DNA from: Clostridia bacterium
GTDB lineage: Bacteria > Bacillota > Clostridia > Lachnospirales > Anaerotignaceae
Direction of reading: 5' to 3'
Assembly (NCBI GenBank): GCA_900757025.1
Contig: CAAEMG010000069.1
Location: 1-64,000, forward strand
Length of the DNA stretch: 64,000 bases
The translations under genes and the position numbers were made by a program. Shown piece after piece: positions 25,737 to 34,592 of this stretch (position 1 is its first letter; every line of letters begins with the position of its first letter). The notes under the pieces are model-generated. The model had not been told where the DNA came from, did not search any database, and worked only from the letters and a program-made list of their open reading frames with translations.

Positions 25737-26387
25737 TTACAAAAGGCGAAAATTATTTTTGTCAAAATCCAGTATTTTTTCTTTCTTCATTTTGCCCAGT
25801 TCTTTTGAAAGAGCACTTCTGTCTACACACAAAAAATCTGCCATTTCCTGTCTTGAAAAAGGAATTGTAAAATATCCGCTGCTGCTTTTTTCCGCCTGTT
25901 TGGAAAGAAACGCTAAAACCTTATCTCTTGTACTTCTTTTGGAAAGAAAAGAAATTTTCTGCATAAGCATAAGATTTTTCTGTGCCAGCTCTTTCAGAAG
26001 GTTTGCAATAAGGTTTCCATGGGCAATGCAGGTACCGCTGCATGGGCTCATTATTTTGTCTATTGGAATAAAAACAATTTTGCATTTTTCTGCGGCATAA
26101 ACAGTGTTGTCCATTGCTCTTTTGCCAAAAGCAGCATAAACTTCGCCGAAAAAATCCCCTTGTTTAAGATGGGAAATTATCGTTCTTTCTCCCCAATAAT
26201 CTTCATTTACAATCTGAACAGAGCCTTCAAATATAAAACCTATTTCGCTTATTATGTCTCCCTGTGCAAAAATTATGTTGCCCTCATCATAAAAAGCCGT
26301 TCTTGGCATAAGGCATGAAAGAAGTTTTTTTGTGTCATCGGGGGAAATATTTTTAAAAAGTGACGATTTGGTTATAAACTCATTCAT
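25737..26387 (-). CDS. Crp/Fnr-family transcriptional regulator
   Basis: 216 residues from the ATG at 26387, chosen because GGAG precedes it; the frame is open 20 codons further up, through the terminator hairpin. The N-terminal cyclic-nucleotide-type beta-roll carries LMPRTAFYDEGNIIFAQGD, EIGFIFEGSVQI and GDFFGEVYAAFG. The C-terminal winged HTH carries FTIPFSRQEMADFLCVDRSA. There is no Fnr-type N-terminal cysteine cluster, and the cAMP-binding Arg/Ser pair is not evident, so the signal is unknown. It lies downstream of the thyA-folA run but behind a terminator, and convergent to nothing. Confidence 0.9.
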   Translation of the reverse strand: MNEFITKSSLFKNISPDDTKKLLSCLMPRTAFYDEGNIIFAQGDIISEIGFIFEGSVQIVNEDYWGERTIISHLKQGDFFGEVYAAFGKRAMDNTVYAAEKCKIVFIPIDKIMSPCSGTCIAHGNLIANLLKELAQKNLMLMQKISFLSKRSTRDKVLAFLSKQAEKSSSGYFTIPFSRQEMADFLCVDRSALSKELGKMKKEKILDFDKNNFRLL

Positions 26388-26403
26388 ATTAATATTCTCC
26401 TTA

Positions 26404-26432
26404 CAAAAAAACTGCGGCATTTTTGCCGCAGC
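26404..26432 (-). terminator. Terminator of the dnaX-to-thiamine-binding-protein run
   Basis: Minus-strand hairpin CTGCGGCA / TGCCGCAG (plus 26411-26432) followed by six T in minus sense. Confidence 0.88.
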
Positions 26433-26463
26433 TTTAAAATTCGACAACCTTTAAAAAAGCTTT

Positions 26464-26787
26464 TTATTTGTTAAGCTCCTCACAGTTTTTGTCAATGTAT
26501 TTGTCTGTTTTTTCGTTTATTGTAAGTATACCGTCGTTAGGGTTAAAGAAAATCTTTACATATGTTTTAACACCCGGCGCACCTGCCTTAACGGCTATAA
26601 GCTGACAGTTTTTAACTATCTCCATAAGTTTGTCATAGTCGCCTTCTATAGTTGTTTCAAAAGGAGAAACAAACATTTTAAGCCCTGTGCTTTCTATATA
26701 GGCTATAACCTCGTCAACAATTCTTACTGTTTCCTTGTCGTCAAGAACATCGGGAAGCACCTGTATTGCAACACTTGCGTTTATCAT
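26464..26787 (-). CDS. MTH1187/YkoF-type thiamine-binding protein
   Basis: 107-residue protein of the thiamine-binding (PF01910-type) family, a ferredoxin-like fold known as homodimers or tetramers. Visible are NASVAIQVLP at the start and the central IESTGLKMFVSPFETTIEGD with the conserved T-T-I-E-G. In B. subtilis the related YkoF binds thiamine or its HMP part with an ABC-type transporter. No transporter is beside this one. It is 11 bp downstream of folA. Confidence 0.85.
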   Translation of the reverse strand: MINASVAIQVLPDVLDDKETVRIVDEVIAYIESTGLKMFVSPFETTIEGDYDKLMEIVKNCQLIAVKAGAPGVKTYVKIFFNPNDGILTINEKTDKYIDKNCEELNK

Positions 26788-26797
26788 ATTAAAAACC

Positions 26798-27289
26798 TCA
26801 CTTTTTTATGTAAGTAACAAATTTGAATTTAGTTCCGTTATACTCTTTTTCTTCGCTTTCGTCAACTATATGCCACTCTTTAAGCTCGTCAAGGTTATCT
26901 ATAAATGTATCTGCATTTTCAAAAACCCTGTCTATTTTTGTTATATAGGCTTTGTCGCAGTATTTAAGCATCTGTCTGTAAATTGTGCCTCCGCCTATAA
27001 CAAAAACATTTTTATCGGCATATTTTTTTGATTCTTCAACAGCTTCTTCAACAGAATGAACAACAAACGCACCTTCACATTTAAAATCGGCGTTTCTTGT
27101 TATAATTATGTTTATTCTGTTTTTAAGAGGCTGTGAAGCAGGAAAAGATTCAAGAGTTTTTCTGCCGTATATTACAACGGAATTTTTTGTTGTTTCTCTG
27201 AAAAACTTCATATCCTCAGGAAGTGGCGTAAGCAAATCTCCCTTTACTCCAATTCCCCATTTTTTGTCTGCCGCAACTATCTCTATCAT
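26798..27289 (-). CDS. folA: Dihydrofolate reductase
   Basis: 163-residue enzyme reducing dihydrofolate to THF with NADPH. It regenerates the cofactor oxidised by thymidylate synthase, whose gene is 12 bp upstream. Motifs are VAADKKWGIGVKGDLL, the active-site acid Asp26 in LPEDMKFFRETT, VVIYGRKTLESFP, and FVIGGGTIYRQML near residue 95. Confidence 0.95.
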   Translation of the reverse strand: MIEIVAADKKWGIGVKGDLLTPLPEDMKFFRETTKNSVVIYGRKTLESFPASQPLKNRINIIITRNADFKCEGAFVVHSVEEAVEESKKYADKNVFVIGGGTIYRQMLKYCDKAYITKIDRVFENADTFIDNLDELKEWHIVDESEEKEYNGTKFKFVTYIKK

Positions 27290-27300
27290 ATCAATTCTCC

Positions 27301-28131
27301 TTAAACAGCAACAGGAATTTTTCCAAGGCTTGGACCATATTCATAGCCTTCTATATTAAAATCGTCTACTGTAAAATCATAGAAGTTTTTAATTTCCTTG
27401 TTCATTGTAAATTTAGGTGCCGGAAGTGACGGACGGTTTATAAGTTCTTTAACCATATCTATATGTCTGTCATATATGTGCATATCGCTTATAACATGAA
27501 CAAACTCCCCTGCCTCAAGACCGCTTACCTGTGCAAACATATGCACCAAAACGGCATACTGAACAACATTCCAGTTGTTTGCCGTAAGTGTATCCTGACT
27601 TCTCTGGTTTAATATGGCGTTAAGTTTTCCGTCTGTAACATTAAATGTCATGCTGTAGGCACAGGGATAAAGGTTCATTTCGTGAAGGTCTGCAAAATTA
27701 TAAATATTAGTCATTATTCTTCTGCTGTATGGGTTATTTTTAAGGTCAAAAAGAACCCTGTCAACCTGATCAAATTCACCCTCTTTATATTTGTGCTTAA
27801 CTCCGAGCTGATAGCCGTATGCCTTGCCTATTGTTCCGTCTTCGCCAACCCATTCGTCCCAAATATGGCTGTTAAGGTCGCTTACTTTATTGCTTTTTTT
27901 CTGCCATATCCATAAAAGCTCGTCTATTGCTGCTTTCCAGTTTGTATAGCGCAGTGTAAGTATAGGAAATTCCTTGCTTAAATCATATCTGTTTACAACG
28001 CCGAATTTTTTTATGGTATATGCGCTTGTTCCGTCCTCCCAGTGTGGGCGAACTTTTTCTTTTTCCGTTGAGTAACCGTTATTTATTATATCAAGGCAGT
28101 TAGCCTTAAATATTTCGTCTGCAATGCTCAT
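27301..28131 (-). CDS. thyA: Thymidylate synthase (ThyA type)
   Basis: 276 residues from the ATG at 28131. The frame is open nine codons upstream to a TTG, but that would overlap recR and has no ribosome site. It methylates dUMP using 5,10-methylene-THF. The catalytic cysteine is in LYPCAYSMTFN near residue 155, followed by LNQRSQDTLTANNWNVVQYA. IGKAYGYQLG is the N-terminal substrate-binding motif. It overlaps nothing and is 5 bp downstream of recR. Confidence 0.95.
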   Translation of the reverse strand: MSIADEIFKANCLDIINNGYSTEKEKVRPHWEDGTSAYTIKKFGVVNRYDLSKEFPILTLRYTNWKAAIDELLWIWQKKSNKVSDLNSHIWDEWVGEDGTIGKAYGYQLGVKHKYKEGEFDQVDRVLFDLKNNPYSRRIMTNIYNFADLHEMNLYPCAYSMTFNVTDGKLNAILNQRSQDTLTANNWNVVQYAVLVHMFAQVSGLEAGEFVHVISDMHIYDRHIDMVKELINRPSLPAPKFTMNKEIKNFYDFTVDDFNIEGYEYGPSLGKIPVAV

Positions 28132-28135
28132 TTTT

Positions 28136-28735
28136 TTACATTTCCCTTCTGCCTTCAAGCGCCCTTGAAAGTGTTACGTCGTCAATATATTCCAAATCTC
28201 CGCCCACGGGAACGCCGTTTGCTATTCTTGTAACCTTTATTCCCAAAGGCTTTATAAGACGGCTTATATACATTGCCGTAGCCTCACCCTCCACATTAGG
28301 GTTTGTGGCAAGTATAATTTCCTCCGGTTCTTCTTCCTTTATTCTGGTAAGAAGTTCTTTTATTTTTATATCCTGAGGGCCTACACCTGTCATAGGTGAA
28401 ATTGCGCCGTGAAGAACATGGTAAATTCCTTTAAATTCCCTTGTTCTTTCGTATGCCGCCAAATCTCTTGAATTTTCCACAACCATTATAACTTTGTGGT
28501 TTCTGTCTTTATCGGCACATATTGGACATATTTCGCTGTCTGTAATGGTGCAGCATTTGGAACAGTATTTAACGTTTTCTTTTGCTTCAACAATAGCCTC
28601 CGCAAGAGCCCTTGCTTTTTCGGAGGGCATATTTATTATATGAAAAGCAAGCCTTTGTGCGCTTTTTCCGCCTATTCCCGGCAAAGAAGAAAGCTGCTCA
28701 ATAAGCTTTGTTATATAATTTCCGTAATAATTCAT
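28136..28735 (-). CDS. recR: Recombination protein RecR
   Basis: 199-residue RecFOR component that helps load RecA at gaps. An HhH motif near the N-terminus ([19 protein letters not shown]) is followed by the zinc finger Cys58/Cys61 and Cys70/Cys73, then the Toprim domain ([16 protein letters not shown] to [17 protein letters not shown]). Classic dnaX-ybaB-recR order. Confidence 0.97.
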   Translation of the reverse strand: MNYYGNYITKLIEQLSSLPGIGGKSAQRLAFHIINMPSEKARALAEAIVEAKENVKYCSKCCTITDSEICPICADKDRNHKVIMVVENSRDLAAYERTREFKGIYHVLHGAISPMTGVGPQDIKIKELLTRIKEEEPEEIILATNPNVEGEATAMYISRLIKPLGIKVTRIANGVPVGGDLEYIDDVTLSRALEGRREM

Positions 28736-28750
28736 TATTTTTCAGCCTTC

Positions 28751-29086
28751 TTAGAATAATCCGCCGCCCATGCCGCCTGTTACTTTAGACATTTCGCTGT
28801 TTGCATATTCGTCTGCCTGACGAACCGCTTCGTTTACGGCTGAAAGTATAAGGTCTTCAAGCATTTCAACATCATCGCTGTCCACAACTTCAGGGTTGAT
28901 TTTAATGCTTTCGATTACTTTTTTGCCTGTTATAACAATTTTAACGGCTCCGCCGCCGGAAGTTGTTTCAATTTTCTTTTCTGCAAGAGCAGCCTGTGTT
29001 TCTTCCATTTTTCTCTGCATTCTCTGGGCCTGTTTCATAAGGTTATTCATGTTCATGCCGCCCATACCGCCAAATCCTTTTGCCAT
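28751..29086 (-). CDS. YbaB/EbfC nucleoid-associated protein
   Basis: 111-residue DNA-binding protein with a flexible Gly/Met-rich N-terminus ([20 protein letters not shown]), then the family core with [16 protein letters not shown] and the acidic helix [17 protein letters not shown]. The Gly-rich tail is usual. Between dnaX and recR, as in most bacteria. Confidence 0.95.
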   Translation of the reverse strand: MAKGFGGMGGMNMNNLMKQAQRMQRKMEETQAALAEKKIETTSGGGAVKIVITGKKVIESIKINPEVVDSDDVEMLEDLILSAVNEAVRQADEYANSEMSKVTGGMGGGLF

Positions 29087-29128
29087 TTTAAAATTCCTCC
29101 TAAAAATTTAATATTTACGTTTTTTAAA

Positions 29129-30721
29129 TTAATATTTATCTATAACATCCGCCTCCGGAAAATATGAGTTCATAAGGCTTGCAAACTCCGGATCATCTTT
29201 CTCGCTGTCGCCGTAGGTTATTCTTTCCCACTCATCATATTCTTCCTTCGTAACGGTTTTTATATCAAATTCCCTGCCAAAAAAATTATTCAATTTTTCA
29301 TGCACTATATTAAGTTTGCTGTCAAGAAGGTCTTTTTCTCCTCCGCTTTCACAGATAAAAGAAAGTCTTCCGTTCTGCATATCACCTATTTTTACTCTTT
29401 GCAGAAGAGTTTTTTCAACTATATCGAACTCTTCAATAAAATCTTCCCAGCCGGCTTTAACCTTTTCAAAATCCTCGCTCATTGCCTTCGGACGAGGCTT
29501 TTTTGGGGTTTTGGGCTTTTTTGCCACAGATGTCTGCGAAGCATCATCAACCGAAACCTTAATTCCGTTTTTAATTTCTCTTTCAATGTAGGCAAGTCTT
29601 GCCGCCATTGCCGAAACATCATTTACGGCTGTAGGAGTGCAAAGCTTTATAAGCCCAACTTCAAGCACAACTCTTTTGTTTGACGCATATTTCATATCCG
29701 CAGCCAAAAGAGAAAGTTCTTTTATAAAAAATATAACTTCCTCGCTTGAAATTTCTTTTGCCTGTTTAAAAAGCCTGTTTACGTTATCCTGCGATGTATC
29801 CAGAAGGCTTTCAGCCTCATTTTGAGATGCAAGAACCACAAGAAGATTTCTGAAATGCTGTATCATTTCGTCAACAAACCTTGCCGTGTCACGCCCTGCC
29901 GTCATAATTTCGTCAACAAGCTCCATAACTTTTTTGCAGCTTCTTTCTTTGAGGGCATCTGTCATTTCAAAAAGCACCGTATCATCTACGGCACCGGAAA
30001 TTTCACGAACTTTTTCAACGGTAATTTTTTCGCCGTAATAAAAACTCAAACACTGGTCAAGTATACTCAAACTGTCACGCATAGAGCCATCGCCAAGCTG
30101 TGCAACATACTGAAGAGCCTCATCGTCAATTTCAACATTTTCGTTTTCAACGCATTTTTTAAGTGCCGCCGTAATCTGTCCGGAATTTATTCTTTTAAAA
30201 TCAAACCTCTGACAGCGTGAATGTATTGTTGCCGGAACTTTTTGAGGGTCTGTTGTTGCCAAAATAAATATAACGTGTTCAGGCGGTTCTTCAAGTGTTT
30301 TAAGCAGTGCATTAAAAGCACCCGCCGAAAGCATATGAACCTCGTCTATAATGTATACCTTATATTTTCCCTCGGCAGGAGGGTATTTAACCTCTTCACG
30401 TATTTCCCTTATATTGTCAACGCTGTTGTTTGATGCGGCGTCAACTTCAATTACATTTACGCTTCGGCCTTCATTCATTGCCCTGCACATTTCACATTCA
30501 TTGCATGGCTCACCGTTTACGGGATTAAGACAGTTTATAGCTTTTGCAAAAATTTTTGCCGTAGAAGTTTTTCCAGTTCCTCTTGTGCCGCAAAAAAGAT
30601 ATGCGTGGGAAACCCTGTCGGAAATCATCTGATTTTTGAGGGTGCGCACAATATGTTCCTGTCCTATAACCTTTTCAAAGGTATCGGGTCTGTATTTTCT
30701 GTATAAAGCTGTGTACGCCAC
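29129..30721 (-). CDS. dnaX: DNA polymerase III subunit tau/gamma
   Basis: 530-residue AAA+ clamp-loader subunit. ALYRKYRPDTFEKVIGQEH opens it; Walker A CGTRGTGKTSTAKI near residue 45; the four-cysteine zinc module CLNPVNGEPCNECEMC; Walker B VYIIDEVHMLS; and SRC motif TIHSRCQRFDF. The start is GTG at 30721 with GGAGG upstream. The C-terminal third is the tau part that contacts polymerase. No frameshift-type slippery site is evident. It is preceded by the SRP RNA, as in Bacillus. Confidence 0.96.
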   Translation of the reverse strand: MAYTALYRKYRPDTFEKVIGQEHIVRTLKNQMISDRVSHAYLFCGTRGTGKTSTAKIFAKAINCLNPVNGEPCNECEMCRAMNEGRSVNVIEVDAASNNSVDNIREIREEVKYPPAEGKYKVYIIDEVHMLSAGAFNALLKTLEEPPEHVIFILATTDPQKVPATIHSRCQRFDFKRINSGQITAALKKCVENENVEIDDEALQYVAQLGDGSMRDSLSILDQCLSFYYGEKITVEKVREISGAVDDTVLFEMTDALKERSCKKVMELVDEIMTAGRDTARFVDEMIQHFRNLLVVLASQNEAESLLDTSQDNVNRLFKQAKEISSEEVIFFIKELSLLAADMKYASNKRVVLEVGLIKLCTPTAVNDVSAMAARLAYIEREIKNGIKVSVDDASQTSVAKKPKTPKKPRPKAMSEDFEKVKAGWEDFIEEFDIVEKTLLQRVKIGDMQNGRLSFICESGGEKDLLDSKLNIVHEKLNNFFGREFDIKTVTKEEYDEWERITYGDSEKDDPEFASLMNSYFPEADVIDKY

Positions 30722-30741
30722 CTAAAACCGCCTCCAAACGC

Positions 30742-30779
30742 AAAAATAAAGCGCAACGGGCAAAAGTGCCTGTGCGCTT
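30742..30779 (-). terminator. Terminator between SRP RNA and dnaX
   Basis: Minus-strand hairpin: AAGCGCA (plus 30749-30755) pairs with TGCGCTT (30773-30779), and inner GGGCA pairs with TGCC, followed by TTTATTTTT in minus sense. With the promoter at 31119-31147 it bounds a precursor of about 370 nt. Confidence 0.8.
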
Positions 30780-30813
30780 ACTACGGCACTTAACGCCGCT
30801 ACATTTTAAAAAA

Positions 30814-31085
30814 GGATTCCATGCACCCGTCTTTGACTTTCTCTGCCAGAGCGTTACCTTGTTCAAAAGCTCAGGCCAAGCACCCTTGCGGCACACAGAA
30901 GTATTTGCTTAGTGCTGCTTTCTTCCGAACCTGACACGATTCACAAGCTCCTGTTGCACAAGACTCAGCCGTCAACGCCCATTCCAAGGGCAGACCAAAG
31001 ACTTTGAAAGCCTCAGTACAGGCATCACCCCTGCTATAGCGGATTGCAGGTACAGGGAGCCGCTGCTTCCCCGGCTAGCATGGAA
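30814..31085 (-). ncRNA. ffs: Signal recognition particle RNA, large Firmicutes type (scRNA)
   Basis: About 272 nt, matching the ~270-nt Bacillus-type scRNA with Alu and S domains. The ends pair perfectly: TTCCATGC (minus sense, plus 31078-31085) with GCATGGAA (plus 30817-30824). The S-domain apex has the Ffh-binding GTCAGGTTCGGAAGAAAGC, with GCAGCACTAAGC directly after (plus 30908-30938), one base different from the usual GGAAGGAAGCAGC. The RNA guides membrane-protein ribosomes to FtsY. The exact processed ends are inferred from pairing. Confidence 0.93.
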
Positions 31086-31118
31086 ATTTTATAAACATAT
31101 TAAAAGTGATACCAATAT

Positions 31119-31147
31119 ATTATACAAGTACAAAGCCGTTATGTCAA
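31119..31147 (-). promoter_or_regulatory. SRP RNA promoter (minus strand)
   Basis: Consensus TTGACA (plus 31142-31147), a 17-bp spacer, TATAAT (plus 31119-31124). Start predicted near 31112. Confidence 0.92.
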
Positions 31148-31163
31148 TGAAAAAAGAAAGACA

Positions 31164-31243
31164 TAGTTTGGCAAAAAATTGAAAAGTTTTTAAGACCTTG
31201 GCACTTTCACCTACGGTCTTATCAGTTCATCAAATCAAAATTA
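31164..31243. repeat. MITE-like element, copy D (degenerate)
   Basis: The right end read in reverse (TAATTTTGATTTGATGAACT, then GATAAGACC) matches the family; it ends at the TA within the transaldolase stop codon. The left end TAGTTTGGCAAAA is only weakly recognisable. It lies 17 bp upstream of the SRP RNA -35 box. It shares 24 identical bases with the right end of copy C, extending 12 bp beyond the element. Confidence 0.5.
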
Positions 31244-31954
31244 TCCCAATATTGAAAATCCCATGCTCTTAATATCCTTTGCAAAAGCCATTATTCCGTC
31301 ATGGCTGAGTTCTGTTAAATCTTTTCCCAAACCCGAAAGTTTTTTGATAACATCGGCTGGAACCGTTATAATATGGCAGCCCAGCTTTTCTGCCTGATAA
31401 ATATTGTAAACCTCTCTTGTGCTTGCCCACAAAATCTTTATATTGCTGTTTTTCTTTGCATATTCAACAATATTTTTAACTATAGGCTCAGGGTCAACGC
31501 CAACATCGGCTATTCTTCCCGCAAAAACAGAAATTATTGCTTCTGTGCCTGGGCATACGGCATCAATCATTTCTTTTGCCTGCTTTTCTGTCATAATAAC
31601 AGTTACGTTTACTTTAATGCCTTTTTCCGTAAGACGTTTTATAAGAGGAGCCGAGGATTCATATTTTGTGTTCATACAAGGAATTTTAACAAAAACATTT
31701 TTGCCCAAAGCGCTTATTACTTCTGCTTCTTTTTCCATAGTTTCAAAATCATCGCCGAATACTTCAAATGAAAGAGGAGCATCGGGTATTTTTTCAACAA
31801 CTTCTTTTGCAAAAGCCACATAATCTGTTACTCCTGCTTTTTTCATAAGCGAAGGATTTGTTGTAAAGCCCGTTACAACGCCTTCTTCGTGCTGTTTTAT
31901 CATGCTCTGTGCATCTGCGCCGTCTGCGTAAATATCTATTTTATATCCGTTCAT
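31241..31954 (-). CDS. Transaldolase-family protein (FSA/TalC-like)
   Basis: 237-residue TIM-barrel aldolase. Family patterns are IYADGADAQSMIKQ, GFTTNPSLMKKAG, the Schiff-base lysine in NVFVKIPCMNT near residue 88, TVIMTEKQAKEM and ISVFAGRIADVGVDP. It is slightly longer than the ~215-residue FSA/TalC form and much shorter than TalB. It could act as transaldolase in the non-oxidative pentose phosphate pathway or as a fructose-6-phosphate aldolase; the sequence alone does not decide. The TAA stop coincides with the end of a repeat. Confidence 0.88.
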   Translation of the reverse strand: MNGYKIDIYADGADAQSMIKQHEEGVVTGFTTNPSLMKKAGVTDYVAFAKEVVEKIPDAPLSFEVFGDDFETMEKEAEVISALGKNVFVKIPCMNTKYESSAPLIKRLTEKGIKVNVTVIMTEKQAKEMIDAVCPGTEAIISVFAGRIADVGVDPEPIVKNIVEYAKKNSNIKILWASTREVYNIYQAEKLGCHIITVPADVIKKLSGLGKDLTELSHDGIMAFAKDIKSMGFSILG

Positions 31955-32041
31955 TTTATGTACCTCCCAAAAAGTAATTACGGGTTATATTTTATCACTT
32001 TAAAGTGAGAATGTCACTATAATTTTTTATTTTTTACACAA

Positions 32042-32068
32042 ACAAAAAAGGAGGCATTTCGCCTCCTT
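32042..32068 (-). terminator. Terminator of ridA
   Basis: Minus-strand AAGGAGGC / GCCTCCTT hairpin (plus 32048-32068) followed by TTTTTTG. Confidence 0.88.
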
Positions 32069-32079
32069 AAATTATTTTT

Positions 32080-32451
32080 TTATTTAACCGCTATTGCTTC
32101 AACTTCGCAAAGCACGTTTTTGGGCAGTGTTTTAACGGCAACACAGCTTCTTGCCGGCTTTGATGTAAAATATTTTTCATAAACAGCATTAAATGCCGCA
32201 AAATCATCCATATGTGCAATAAAACAAGTTGTTTTAACAACATTTTCAAAGCCTGTTCCGGCCTCTTCAAGTATAGCTCCCACATTTTTAATTGAACGCT
32301 CAGCCTGTGTTGTTATTTCTGTTCCGTCTATTTCTCCCGTAGCAGGATTAACAGGTATACAGCCGCTTACAAACACGAAACCGTTTGCTTCAATAGCCTG
32401 TGAATATGGGCCTATAGCCGCAGGAGCATTTGATGTTGATATTTTTTTCAT
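32080..32451 (-). CDS. ridA: RidA-family 2-iminobutanoate/2-iminopropanoate deaminase
   Basis: 123-residue trimeric enzyme that hydrolyses reactive enamines and imines released by PLP enzymes such as threonine dehydratase. Family marks are NAPAAIGPYSQAIEANGFVF, SGCIPVNPATGEI and the end SCVAVKTLPKNVLCEVEAIA. Two dozen bases upstream lies the MATE gene on the same strand. Confidence 0.95.
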   Translation of the reverse strand: MKKISTSNAPAAIGPYSQAIEANGFVFVSGCIPVNPATGEIDGTEITTQAERSIKNVGAILEEAGTGFENVVKTTCFIAHMDDFAAFNAVYEKYFTSKPARSCVAVKTLPKNVLCEVEAIAVK

Positions 32452-32477
32452 TCAAAACACCTCTTTCAAAACAAACA

Positions 32478-33845
32478 TTAAATACTTTTTCCCTTTTGTT
32501 TGTTTGCTTCAAGCCTTTTAAGCCATCTGCCGCTTTTTAAATATATTGTATATATTGTATTGGAGCTTATAGGCGCCGCAATCCATGCAGCCGCAACTCC
32601 ATAAAAGCCGAAATTAAGTATTTTTGCAAAGAAATATGCAACAGGTATTCTCAGTATAAGCTGTGCAAAAATTGTGTTTTTGAGGGCAAACATGGCATTT
32701 CCGGTTCCTTTTATAAAGCCCATAAGAGGATAATAAATTCCGTAAATAAGATACATAAAGCATGATACTTTAAGGTATCTTCCGGCCATATCCACAACCT
32801 CAGGGTCTGTGTTGAATATTGACGCAAAATGATGTCCAAAGAAGAACATTGCAAACATAAGCACAAGGTTAAAAGGAATTATAAGTTTTCTGCCTGCCGA
32901 AATTCCCTTTATGGCTCTTTCTGTCTGTCCTACGCCAAGGTTCTGGCTTGTTACGGCAGCAACAGAGTCGTTTACAGCCGTTGAAGGAAGTATTGCAAAG
33001 TTATCAAGCTTTACGCAAATTCCATATGCAGCACTTGCCGCAAGACCATATGTATTTACTATTCCGTTTAAAGCAAGATACGCTACGTTTATGGTTGCCT
33101 GCTGAAGTGCCGAAGGGAAACCTATACGTACAAGGTCTTTTGCCGTTTCTTTATCAAAAGTCCAGTCTTTAGGGCTGAAAGTTACAATATGCTTTTTGCT
33201 GCGGAAATATATAATGCTCAATAAGAAAGATACAGCCTGACTTATTACCGTTGCCGAAGCGGCGCCGACAACTTCCAGGTGCATATGTGCTATAAAAACA
33301 TAATCCAAAACAGCATTTGTAACACAGGCAGCTATAACAAAATACATTGAACTTTTTGAATCGCCGAATCCTCTTTGAATAGCACATACAAGATTATATC
33401 CAAGAGTAAATATCATTCCGAGAAAAATAATGCTGAGATATTTTTCTGCCGCACCAACCGCCTCGGCAGGCGTTGAAATCCATTTTAAAATATACGGCGT
33501 AAGCAAAAGCCCCAAAGCCGTTATAAATATCGCTCCGCAAAGGAACATAACTATTGCCGTATTTGCCGTACGTTTAATTTTTTCTTCATCGCCTATACCA
33601 ATCTGGCTGCCCAAAAGAATTGTAACTCCAAGGCTCATTCCGGCAACAGCCATAAAAAGCAAATTCATAACAGGGCCTCCAACAGAAACGGCAACTGTTC
33701 CGACTGTTCCCATGTATTTGCCTATAAAGTACATATCAACAGCATTGTACATAGCCTGAAAAAGATTTGAAATAACAACAGGAACGGCAAAAAAGAAAAT
33801 CTGTTTATTAAGACTTCCTTTTGTGAAATCCGTTTTCAGAGCCAT
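32478..33845 (-). CDS. MATE-family efflux transporter
   Basis: 455-residue membrane protein with about 12 hydrophobic helices, a cation-coupled multidrug or toxin exporter. Typical N-terminal pattern: LNKQIFFFAVPVVISNLFQA and YNAVDMYFIGKYMGTVG. The mid-point QQATINVAYLALNGIVNTYG marks the second half, matching the two-bundle design. Closest in look to the DinF/NorM-like group common in Clostridia. The substrate is unknown. Its gene follows tRNA-Phe and its terminator. Confidence 0.93.
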   Translation of the reverse strand: MALKTDFTKGSLNKQIFFFAVPVVISNLFQAMYNAVDMYFIGKYMGTVGTVAVSVGGPVMNLLFMAVAGMSLGVTILLGSQIGIGDEEKIKRTANTAIVMFLCGAIFITALGLLLTPYILKWISTPAEAVGAAEKYLSIIFLGMIFTLGYNLVCAIQRGFGDSKSSMYFVIAACVTNAVLDYVFIAHMHLEVVGAASATVISQAVSFLLSIIYFRSKKHIVTFSPKDWTFDKETAKDLVRIGFPSALQQATINVAYLALNGIVNTYGLAASAAYGICVKLDNFAILPSTAVNDSVAAVTSQNLGVGQTERAIKGISAGRKLIIPFNLVLMFAMFFFGHHFASIFNTDPEVVDMAGRYLKVSCFMYLIYGIYYPLMGFIKGTGNAMFALKNTIFAQLILRIPVAYFFAKILNFGFYGVAAAWIAAPISSNTIYTIYLKSGRWLKRLEANKQKGKSI

Positions 33846-33880
33846 ATCTAAAACTCCCCTTTCTTTTTTCCCAAATACAC

Positions 33881-33918
33881 AAAAGCCCTCATCCTTTCGG
33901 CTGAGGGCTTTTATTTTT
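33881..33918 (-). terminator. Terminator downstream of tRNA-Phe
   Basis: AAAGCCCTCA (33882-33891) and TGAGGGCTTT (33902-33911). T runs occur on both strands; it separates tRNA-Phe from the MATE gene on the minus strand. Confidence 0.8.
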
Positions 33919-33924
33919 TAACAG

Positions 33925-33997
<73 letters not shown>

Positions 33998-34117
33998 ACA
34001 ACACGATGTATTATAGAGCAACACCATAAAAAAGTCAATATGTTTTTTCAAAAAAAATTTATTTTTTTACAAAAACCATAAAAATACAGCGGCAATACAA
34101 AATACTGCCGCCAATTT

Positions 34118-34591
34118 TCATTCTTCTTTTTTCTCTTTTTTTCTGAATCTTTTAAAAAACTCTTTCATCATTGCGGCACACTCTTCTTTAAGCACACCTT
34201 CCGTAACATCAACTTGATGATTAAGTTTAGGCTCATTAAGCACATCAAGCACAGAGCCGGCACAGCCTGCCTTTGGATTTTTTGCTCCGTAAACAACCCT
34301 TGGTATTCTCGCCTGAACTATTGCCCCTGCACACATAGGACACGGTTCAACGGTAACATACATTGTGCATTCCTCTATCCTCCAGTCGCCCATAAAATGT
34401 GCCGCCTCATTTATTGCTATTATTTCAGCATGACACAAAGGATTGCCCTCTGTATTTCGTCTGTTAAAGCCTCTGCCGATTATTTCTCCATTATGCACTA
34501 TAACCGCCCCTATCGGAACTTCTCCTGCGTCATAGGCGTCCTGAGCAGCTTTCAAAGCCTCTTTCATATAATATTCATCGTTAAATTCCAT
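34118..34591 (-). CDS. tadA: tRNA-specific adenosine deaminase
   Basis: 157-residue zinc enzyme that makes inosine at the wobble base of tRNA-Arg(ACG). The zinc and catalytic residues are His54 and Glu56 (CHAEIIAINEA) and Cys84/Cys87 (VEPCPMCAGAIVQARI). It starts 1 bp after the stop of a lipoprotein gene, so the two are read together. Confidence 0.95.
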   Translation of the reverse strand: MEFNDEYYMKEALKAAQDAYDAGEVPIGAVIVHNGEIIGRGFNRRNTEGNPLCHAEIIAINEAAHFMGDWRIEECTMYVTVEPCPMCAGAIVQARIPRVVYGAKNPKAGCAGSVLDVLNEPKLNHQVDVTEGVLKEECAAMMKEFFKRFRKKEKKEE

Positions 34592-34592
34592 T

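Noticed and set aside
30675..30896. Minus-strand open frame across the SRP RNA 3' part and dnaX start
   Set aside because: It overlaps the SRP RNA, its terminator and the dnaX start; the RNA explains the sequence.
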